This document shows positions 58,451 to 64,000 of a stretch of DNA of 64,000 bases, piece by piece. This stretch comes from RI-153 sp963721725 (GTDB lineage: Bacteria; Chloroflexota; Anaerolineae; Caldilineales; Caldilineaceae), in NCBI GenBank assembly GCA_963721725.1, contig CAVRLX010000033.1, positions 1 through 64,000 of the forward strand, in the 5' to 3' direction. Within the stretch, counting starts at the first letter, position 1. Each line of letters starts with the position of its first letter. Below the pieces are notes generated by a model. It was not told the origin of the DNA. It was given only the letters and a program-made list of their open reading frames with translations, and made no database searches. The position numbers and the translations under genes were made by a program.

Positions 58451-58711
58451 ATGGAAACAATTACGATTACTCTTTCAGAAGAGCGGGCTGAGGCGCTGCG
58501 TGAAAAGGCGGCACAGTATCAGCTTACCCCCGAAGAACTGGTACAGCGTAGCATTGACGAGATGCTCATCCCTTCTGTCTCAGAAGCACCCGTTGCCAAT
58601 GGCCTGGAATTAAGCGAGGAGGAACGGGCAGACAAGTTTGGCGAGATTGTGGCGGATCTTCTGGTACGGCGTAAGTGGCTCTATGAACAGCTTGCGAAAG
58701 GCCCAGAATAA
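58451..58711 (+). CDS. Antitoxin of the second doc locus (different N-terminal fold)
   Basis: This is an 86-residue protein from the ATG at 58451 (AGGGAAG just upstream). The N-terminal part METITITLSEERAEALREKA, followed by YQLTPEELVQRSIDEML, looks like a ribbon-helix-helix or similar DNA-binding head, not an AbrB domain. The C-terminal segment 65-84 (EIVADLLVRRKWLYEQLAKG) aligns position by position with residues 59-78 of the first antitoxin. It lies 3 bases before an intact doc gene. It should bind the promoter through its head and neutralise Doc through its tail. Confidence 0.8.
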   Translation: METITITLSEERAEALREKAAQYQLTPEELVQRSIDEMLIPSVSEAPVANGLELSEEERADKFGEIVADLLVRRKWLYEQLAKGPE

Positions 58712-58714
58712 TTT

Positions 58715-59104
58715 ATGGCCTATCTATTTGTCCGGAAGCGCGAAGTTGTTGAGTTACACCGACAGATCATTGACACATCCGGGGGATCGCATGGGCTGCG
58801 TGATGTAGGAATGCTGGAATCGGCATTAGCAGCGGCTGAAAACAGGTGTCACTATGAAGAAGCCTCTCTTTCTGTCTGTGCTGCAACCTATGCGTATCAT
58901 CTCACCCAGGCCCACGCATTTACTGACGGCAATAAACGCATTGCAGCGGCCACGGCAGAAGCGTTTCTGCAACTTAATCGGGCAAGGTTAAACGCCACGG
59001 ATCAAGAGTTTCTCGCCCTGCTGCTGGCTGTGGCCGCCAGCCAACGCACGCGTGACGAAGTCGAGACGTTTTTCACACACCACACCGTGCTGGAACAACC
59101 CTAA
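58715..59104 (+). CDS. doc: Doc-family toxin (Fic-fold kinase)
   Basis: This is a complete 129-residue Doc. The start MAYLFVRKREVVELHRQIID leads to GGSHGLRDVGMLESALAAAENR and the catalytic motif HAFTDGNKR (His67 to Arg75), then the C-terminal helices. Doc proteins of the Fic superfamily transfer phosphate to EF-Tu and stop translation. The gene follows its antitoxin by 3 bases, the usual order, and precedes the intact BKACE gene by 17 bases. It is the only complete toxin in the window. Confidence 0.92.
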   Translation: MAYLFVRKREVVELHRQIIDTSGGSHGLRDVGMLESALAAAENRCHYEEASLSVCAATYAYHLTQAHAFTDGNKRIAAATAEAFLQLNRARLNATDQEFLALLLAVAASQRTRDEVETFFTHHTVLEQP

Positions 59105-59121
59105 CCCTCACCCAGCCACCT

Positions 59122-59952
59122 ATGCCCAACGTCATCATCACCGCAGCCGTGACCGGCTCTCGCCCCACCAAAGTCATGAACCCAGCCGTCCCCTACACCC
59201 CCGCCGAGATCGCCGACGCCGCCGTGGAATGCTGGCACGCCGGCGCCGCCATTGCCCACATCCACGTGCGCGATCCGCAGACCGGCGCGCCCTCGTCGGG
59301 TATTACCCTCTTCCGCGAGGTGTTGGAACGGATCCGCGCCCGCTGCGACATGCTGGTGAACCTGACGACCAGCGGCCTCAACATCACCGGCGATAGCGAA
59401 GAATCGGTGATCGACCAACGGCTGGAACCGGCCACGTTGCGCCCCGACATCTGCTCGCTGGACATTGGCTCGCTCAATTTTATGGATCGCCCCTTTGTCA
59501 ACTCTCCCCATTTTGGCGAACGCGCCGCGGCAACGATGCGCTCGTTCGGCGTCAAGCCCGAGATCGAAGTCTTTGACGTCGGCCACATCGATCAGGCCCG
59601 CTATTGGATCGACCAAGGCCGCATGGACGCGCCGCCCTATTTTCAACTCTGCATGGGTGTGCGCTGGGGCATTCCCGCCTCGCCAGAGAACCTGATCTTC
59701 ATGCAGCGCAAACTGCCCGCCGATTGTCAGTGGTCTGTGCTGGGCGTGGGACCGCACCAACTGCCCATGATTACGCTGGGCGTGCTGTTGGGCGGGCATG
59801 TGCGTGTCGGCTTCGAGGATAACCTGTACCGGCGCAAGGGCGAATTGGCAAAAAGCAACGCCGACATGGTCGAGATGGCCGTCGGCGTACTCCGCGCGCT
59901 GGACCGGGAACCGGCCTCCCCGGCAGAGGCGCGTGCGCTTTTGGGGCTTTGA
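59122..59952 (+). CDS. BKACE-family beta-keto acid cleavage enzyme (DUF849)
   Basis: This is a 276-residue TIM-barrel enzyme. The metal site is visible as His46 and His48 in AHIHVRD, and Glu232/Asp233 in RVGFEDN near the end, with Arg228 as in Kce. Further family marks are NLTTSGLNITG (about 80-90), CSLDIGSLNFMDRPF and GVLLGGHVRVG. BKACE enzymes use Zn2+ and acetyl-CoA to cleave beta-keto acids into an acyl-CoA and an acetoacetate-type product. The substrate varies (3-keto-5-aminohexanoate in lysine fermentation, dehydrocarnitine and others) and is not evident here. It is 17 bases after doc, and a decayed copy lies at 57716. No lysine or carnitine genes are nearby. Confidence 0.9.
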   Translation: MPNVIITAAVTGSRPTKVMNPAVPYTPAEIADAAVECWHAGAAIAHIHVRDPQTGAPSSGITLFREVLERIRARCDMLVNLTTSGLNITGDSEESVIDQRLEPATLRPDICSLDIGSLNFMDRPFVNSPHFGERAAATMRSFGVKPEIEVFDVGHIDQARYWIDQGRMDAPPYFQLCMGVRWGIPASPENLIFMQRKLPADCQWSVLGVGPHQLPMITLGVLLGGHVRVGFEDNLYRRKGELAKSNADMVEMAVGVLRALDREPASPAEARALLGL

Positions 59953-60039
59953 TCAGTGCGGCATTGCCAGAAACGCTGTGCCTATCGCCAGTGCCCTGCC
60001 TTCCCCCATCAATCGGCTGGCGTACGCTCCCCTGATCAT

Positions 60040-60069
60040 TTGGCATTTACCCGCAATCCCTTCTATAAT
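60040..60069 (+). promoter_or_regulatory. Sigma70-type promoter for sucCD
   Basis: TTGGCA (60040-60045), an 18-base spacer and TATAAT (60064-60069) form a good housekeeping promoter. Transcription would begin near 60076, leaving a 5' leader of about 160 bases before sucC. Confidence 0.55.
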
Positions 60070-60235
60070 CGGCCTGTACCCTGTACGGTTTGGGCACAAT
60101 TTTATTACCCCCTATCACAGCGTTTGCTGCTGATTTCCGCGTAAGCAGGATCAACTTTGTCCACAGCGCTTGCAAGACTGACAAGGTCTACAATTTAAGC
60201 TGTCTCTATCGATTCCGCACAAAAGGAGACGAAAT

Positions 60236-61393
60236 TTGAAGCTACACGAGTACCAATCCAAGCGCATCTTCGCCAAGTATGGGATTCCCATTCCCAGCGG
60301 CGAAGTTGCCGAAACCCCAGCCCAGGCGCGCGAGATCGCCGAACGGCTGGGCCAATCTGTTGTGATCAAAAGCCAAGTATTGGTGGGTGGCCGTGGCAAA
60401 GCCGGCGGCATTAAAGTGGCAAAGACGCCCGCCGAGGCCGAAGAGGTGGCTGGCAAGATTCTGGGCATGGACATCAAAGGGCTGACCGTCAACAAAGTCT
60501 TGGTGGACGAAGCCGCCGACATTCGCTCGGAGATCTATCTGGGCGTGGTCTTGGATCGCGCGGCGCGCAAGATTGCCATTATGGCCTCTAGCGAGGGCGG
60601 CGTCGAGATTGAAGAAGTGGCTGCCCAAACCCCGGAGAAGATCATCACTGTTCATGCCCATCCTTTCCTGGGCCTGCCTGACTATCAGGCGCGCAACTTG
60701 GCCTATGGCATTGGCTTGCCCAAAGAGCATGTCTCGGCCTTTGTGAAGATCGCCCAGGGACTCTATCGCGCTTTTGTGGAGACCGACGCCACGCTGGCCG
60801 AGATCAACCCGCTGATTGTCAACGGGGCCGGGCAGCTTCAAGCGGTGGATGGCAAGATTGTGTTGGACGATAGCGCGCTCTATCGCCACGCCGATCTGGC
60901 CGACATGCGCGACCCGCAGGAAGAGGACGACGCAGAGCGCGAAGCCCGCGAATCTGGTCTCAGTTTCATCAACCTGGACGGCGAAATTGGCTGCATGGTC
61001 AATGGCGCAGGGCTGGCAATGACCACAATGGATATTGTCAATCTCTTTGGGGGCAGCGCCGCCAACTTCCTCGATATTGGCGGCGGCGCGCAGGCCGACA
61101 AGGTCTCCAAAGCGCTACGCATTATTCTCAGCGACGACCGTGTCCATGCAGTGTTGATCAACATCTTCGGCGGCATCACCCGCTGCGACGAAGTCGCCAA
61201 GGGGTTGCTAGAGGTGCTGGGCGCGCTGAACACCGATGTACCGTTTGTGGTGCGTTTGGTGGGGACCAACGAAGAAGAGGGTCGCCAGATTCTGTCTGAA
61301 TCGGATTTTGATGTAACCCCGGCGACCAGCTTGGCCGATGCGGCCCAGAAAGCCGTTGCCGCCGCCAAAAAGAAAAAGGGAGAGGCTGCATGA
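60236..61393 (+). CDS. sucC: Succinyl-CoA ligase, beta subunit
   Basis: This is a 385-residue subunit with a TTG start at 60236, set by AAGGAG at 60223-60228 with 7-base spacing; the MKLHEYQSKRIFAKYGIPIP opening is the family norm. The ATP-grasp domain runs to about 235 (VVIKSQVLVGGRGKAGGIK, TLAEINPLIV) and the CoA-ligase domain follows (GEIGCMVNGAGLAMTTMD, FLDIGGGA, VLINIFGGITRCDEVAKG). With SucD it interconverts succinyl-CoA and succinate with ATP or GTP formation in the TCA cycle. The TTG start may lower its yield. Its last four bases overlap the sucD start (ATGA). Confidence 0.96.
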   Translation: MKLHEYQSKRIFAKYGIPIPSGEVAETPAQAREIAERLGQSVVIKSQVLVGGRGKAGGIKVAKTPAEAEEVAGKILGMDIKGLTVNKVLVDEAADIRSEIYLGVVLDRAARKIAIMASSEGGVEIEEVAAQTPEKIITVHAHPFLGLPDYQARNLAYGIGLPKEHVSAFVKIAQGLYRAFVETDATLAEINPLIVNGAGQLQAVDGKIVLDDSALYRHADLADMRDPQEEDDAEREARESGLSFINLDGEIGCMVNGAGLAMTTMDIVNLFGGSAANFLDIGGGAQADKVSKALRIILSDDRVHAVLINIFGGITRCDEVAKGLLEVLGALNTDVPFVVRLVGTNEEEGRQILSESDFDVTPATSLADAAQKAVAAAKKKKGEAA

Positions 61394-62256
61394 GCATTCT
61401 AGTAGGCAAAGAGACCCGTCTCATTGTCCAGGGCATCACGGGTCGGGAAGGCGCTTTCCACACCGAGCAGATGATCGAATACGGAACCAAAGTGGTGGGC
61501 GGCGTCACGCCCGGCAAGGGTGGCGAGTGGGCTGTGGGCAATACGCCGGTCTTTGACACCGTGAAAGAGGCCGTGGACGCCACCGACGCCAATACCAGCA
61601 TTATCTATGTGCCGGCCCGCTTTGCGCCCAGCGCCATTATGGAAGCCGCCGACGCTGGCATTGAGTTGATCATTTGCATCACCGAGGGCATTCCGGCGTT
61701 GGACATGGTGCAGGTGCGCGCCTTTATTGATAGCAGCAACAGCCGCCTGATTGGCCCCAACTGCCCCGGTTTGATCACCCCAGGCGAGGCCAAGGTGGGC
61801 ATCATGCCCGGCCACATCCACACGCCGGGCAACGTAGGCATTGTCAGCCGCTCCGGCACGTTGACCTATGAAGTGGTCTACGCGCTGACGGCACGTGGGA
61901 TTGGGCAAAGCACCGCCGTCGGCATCGGCGGCGATCCGGTCAACGGCACCAGTTTTCTCGACGTGCTCAAGATGTTTGAGGCCGATCCGGGGACCGAGCA
62001 GGTGGTGATGATCGGCGAGATTGGCGGCACCGACGAACAAAAGGCTGCCGAGTACATTAAGCACATGAGCAAGCCGGTGACGGGCTTTATCGCCGGGCAG
62101 ACAGCGCCTCCGGGCAAGCGCATGGGCCATGCCGGGGCGATTATCTCTGGCGGCGAAGGCACAGCCGCCGAGAAGATCGAAGCCATGCAAAAGGCAGGGG
62201 CGAAGATTGCACGCCATCCCGAAGAGATTGCGGACTTGGTGGCGCAAAACCTGTAG
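61390..62256 (+). CDS. sucD: Succinyl-CoA ligase, alpha subunit
   Basis: This is a 288-residue subunit. The N-terminal CoA-binding Rossmann domain has IVQGITGREGAFHTEQMIEYG and VVGGVTPGKGG; the ligase domain has GPNCPGLITPGEAKVGIMPG and the active-site phosphohistidine loop GKRMGHAGAIISGGEGTA. It carries the catalytic His of the succinyl-CoA synthetase reaction. It overlaps sucC by four bases, so the two subunits are translated together. A strong bidirectional terminator follows. Confidence 0.96.
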   Translation: MSILVGKETRLIVQGITGREGAFHTEQMIEYGTKVVGGVTPGKGGEWAVGNTPVFDTVKEAVDATDANTSIIYVPARFAPSAIMEAADAGIELIICITEGIPALDMVQVRAFIDSSNSRLIGPNCPGLITPGEAKVGIMPGHIHTPGNVGIVSRSGTLTYEVVYALTARGIGQSTAVGIGGDPVNGTSFLDVLKMFEADPGTEQVVMIGEIGGTDEQKAAEYIKHMSKPVTGFIAGQTAPPGKRMGHAGAIISGGEGTAAEKIEAMQKAGAKIARHPEEIADLVAQNL

Positions 62257-62293
62257 GGACCAAGAATGGCGCGCCTCTACGGTCCCCAATCGA

Positions 62294-62328
62294 AAAGTCC
62301 GGTAGCTCTTTGCGAACTACCGGACTTT
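62294..62328. terminator. Bidirectional terminator after sucD
   Basis: A perfect 12-bp stem (AAAGTCCGGTAG at 62294-62305, complement at 62317-62328) has an 11-base loop, A-rich sequence before it and CTTTT after it. It separates sucD from the convergent response-regulator gene. Confidence 0.88.
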
Positions 62329-62364
62329 CTTTTACGAAGGGGGATTTGTGCGAACGGATACGGA

Positions 62365-63051
62365 CTATTGAACCATCGGTTGTTGGGCGATCCAACCATC
62401 GCGCATGGCAACCAACACAGCTTCGGTGCGGCTGTTGACTTCCATTTTGCTAAAAATATTGCTCAGATGGGTCTGGACGGTGCGCTCGGAGATAACCAGT
62501 TCACGGGCGATCTCTTTGTTACTATAGCCACGCAGCAGCGCTTGCATGACATCGAGTTCGCGGCGGGTGAGGCGTTGGTGAATGTTCTTTTGCTCTTGCA
62601 TAGGCTGCTGATCATTATAGGCGTTGCGGCTCTTAAAGCGGGTGACGCGCTGATGCAGATCGTTGTCAATGGCCGTGCGGTTGGAACGGGCCGAGCGAAT
62701 GCTCTTCACCAGATCGCTGGCGGCGGCAGACTTCAACACATAGCCACTGGCCCCGGATTTCAGCATGTCGGCAATGGTGGCGTCATCTTCCGAGGCGGTG
62801 AGACCAATCACCAGCACATCGGGCATCGCCATCTTCAGGCGACGGGTGGCCTCAATGCCTGTCATAATCGGCATGTGAACATCCATTAATACTACATGCG
62901 GGCGCAGGCCATTAAGAATCTTTTCAAGAGCATCATGCCCATTGCTGGCTTCTCCCACCACAATAATGTCTTCTTCCATTTCCAAGAGAGAACGCATACC
63001 CTGTCGCACCAACATATGGTCATCCGCCAAAAATACTCGAGTAGTTCGCAT
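62365..63051 (-). CDS. NarL/FixJ-type response regulator
   Basis: This is a 228-residue two-domain regulator. The receiver domain has the acidic pair in FLADDHMLVRQG, the phospho-acceptor Asp57 in VVLMDVHMPIMTG, Thr in IGLTASEDD and Lys in YVLKSAAASDL. The LuxR-type helix-turn-helix follows after a linker: LTRRELDVMQALLRGYSNKEI, ELVISERTVQTHLSNIFSKM. It should bind DNA when phosphorylated. No histidine kinase is next to it; the hybrid kinase is 22 kb away. It is divergent from malate synthase, with a TACGTA-type inverted repeat between them that could be its operator. Confidence 0.93.
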   Translation of the reverse strand: MRTTRVFLADDHMLVRQGMRSLLEMEEDIIVVGEASNGHDALEKILNGLRPHVVLMDVHMPIMTGIEATRRLKMAMPDVLVIGLTASEDDATIADMLKSGASGYVLKSAAASDLVKSIRSARSNRTAIDNDLHQRVTRFKSRNAYNDQQPMQEQKNIHQRLTRRELDVMQALLRGYSNKEIARELVISERTVQTHLSNIFSKMEVNSRTEAVLVAMRDGWIAQQPMVQ

Positions 63052-63169
63052 CCTTATATCCCTTCATATCTATCAAATCGTTTGGTTTTGCCGTCGTTCC
63101 TGCAATACTTTATTCTAGATATTACTATCTACAATGAATGGCTTATAGGCAATGGTACTATGGTACTTA

Positions 63170-63203
63170 TTTCTACGTAGCAAAACGCCGAAATACGTAG
63201 AAA
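63170..63203. promoter_or_regulatory. Inverted repeat between the regulator and malate synthase, possible operator
   Basis: TTTCTACGTA (63170-63179) and its complement TACGTAGAAA (63194-63203) are separated by 14 bases, so the arm centres lie 24 bp apart. Near it is the short direct repeat ATGGTAC/ATGGTAC. The position between divergent genes fits an operator of the NarL-type regulator, but this is not shown. The rest of 63052-63350 is AT-rich with no gene seen. Confidence 0.4.
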
Positions 63204-63350
63204 AGGAGCGATATTTCGGTCCAGTTTGATGATTTATTAATGACTTTCGTAGATGATTTGCTCTAGGCCATTCTTACCGTTTCATCCTTTTCCAAGATTT
63301 TCCTGTTAACCAAGTGTAAGTTTTATCGTTAAAAACGAAAGGATTAATTT

Positions 63351-64000
63351 ATGGCTCAGCCTACCATTGACGTAACCGGTCCGCTGCTTCCAGGCTTTGA
63401 ACAGATTCTCAGTAATAAGGCTCTGGCTTTTTTGGCCGACCTGCACCAAGAGTTTGATCGCCGTCGCCAAGAGTTGCTGGCAGCACGCAGCGAGCGTGAG
63501 AGCCGCATTCAGGCGGGCGAGATTCCCACCCACCTTGAAGAGACAGAAGATATCCGCAGCGAGGCTTGGCAAGTGGCGGAGACACCCGCCGATCTGCAAC
63601 AGCGCTGGGTGGAGATCACCGGCCCGGTGGATCGCAAGATGATCATCAACGCGCTAAATTCTGGGGCGGATGTGTTTATGGCTGATCTGGAAGATGCCAA
63701 TTCGCCCACATGGACGAACTGTATCGAAGGGCAGATCAACCTTTACGATGCCGTGCGCCACCAGATCCGGCTGGAGGACAGCGAGCGCGGGCGTGTCTAT
63801 GAACTCAACGACAAGGTGGCGACGCTGTTGGTGCGCCCGCGTGGCTGGCATTTGGTGGAAAAGCATGTAACGGTGGACGGGGAGCCGATCTCGGCCAGCC
63901 TCTTCGATTTTGGGCTGTATGTTTTCCACAATGCCGTGGAGCGCCAGCGCCGCGGCAGCAGTTGCTATTTCTATCTGCCCAAGTTGGAAAGCCATTTGGA
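63351..64000 (+). CDS. aceB: Malate synthase (partial, 5' part)
   Basis: The ATG at 63351 follows AAAGGA with 8-base spacing. The first 216 residues are in the window; the C-terminus is cut by the edge. The sequence matches malate synthase A: FLADLHQEFDRRRQELLAAR near the start, TDDIRS-type sequence (ETEDIRSEAWQVA), DRKMIINALNSGADVFMADLEDANSPTW (the family TIM-barrel strand with the acidic pair), TLLVRPRGWHLVEKH and FYLPKLESHL. Malate synthase joins glyoxylate and acetyl-CoA to malate in the glyoxylate bypass. The upstream gap holds a possible operator of the NarL-type regulator. Isocitrate lyase is not in the window. Confidence 0.95.
   Translation, partial: MAQPTIDVTGPLLPGFEQILSNKALAFLADLHQEFDRRRQELLAARSERESRIQAGEIPTHLEETEDIRSEAWQVAETPADLQQRWVEITGPVDRKMIINALNSGADVFMADLEDANSPTWTNCIEGQINLYDAVRHQIRLEDSERGRVYELNDKVATLLVRPRGWHLVEKHVTVDGEPISASLFDFGLYVFHNAVERQRRGSSCYFYLPKLESHL

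Overview
The window looks like chromosomal DNA of a Chloroflexota bacterium, probably of the Anaerolineae/Caldilineae type. This is inferred from the gene set and style, not from a marker gene. The clues are lipoproteins and secreted proteins with Thr/Pro-rich linkers, a cyclase-ATPase-TPR giant protein, a bacterial alpha-2-macroglobulin, SpoVS, a BKACE enzyme, and large surface proteins ending in a short xPxxxR tail. No rRNA, tRNA or CRISPR array was seen.

Layout. 1-6.5 kb: a metal-binding ABC lipoprotein (partial) behind a Fur-family palindrome, a YceI lipoprotein, an SLC13 permease with RCK_C domains, an acidic Met/Asp-rich PRC-barrel protein and a tiny DUF3309 membrane protein. 6.5-7.1 kb: a deletion scar in which the start of an antitoxin-like gene abuts the 3' end of a type ISP restriction enzyme. 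7.2-14 kb: alpha-2-macroglobulin with an overlapping upstream VTT/DedA gene. 14.4-24.5 kb: a minus-strand envelope run (SH3 protein, UvrD-like helicase, GT4 glycosyltransferase, O-antigen-ligase-like TPR protein, WecA/TagO-type transferase, lipoprotein cyclophilin). 25-40.6 kb: plus-strand signalling and proteolysis (zinc-ribbon/cyclase/STAND ATPase/TPR giant, two subtilases with Trp-rich repeat tails, hybrid histidine kinase). 40.8-45.8 kb: a 1665-residue surface protein. 46-56.9 kb: LysM hydrolase, Kef-type antiporter, RarD, GNAT enzymes, YchF, Kup, SpoVS and a BadF-type kinase. 57-60 kb: a duplicated antitoxin-Doc-BKACE unit, the first copy decayed. 60-64 kb: sucC-sucD, a NarL-type regulator and the start of malate synthase.

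Two themes run through the window. First, six copies of a roughly 64-bp hairpin repeat with 18-bp inverted arms lie between genes, a MITE- or REPIN-like family. Second, many otherwise good genes, including housekeeping ychF and kup, are split by single-base frameshifts, often in G/C runs. That pattern suggests assembly or sequencing errors more than real gene loss. The doc and BKACE copies at 57-58 kb carry several lesions and look truly decayed.

The most interesting points are the shared C-terminal tail of three secreted proteins, the Trp-repeat subtilases, the tandem cyclase/STAND giant, and the antitoxins that share a Doc-binding tail on different DNA-binding heads.
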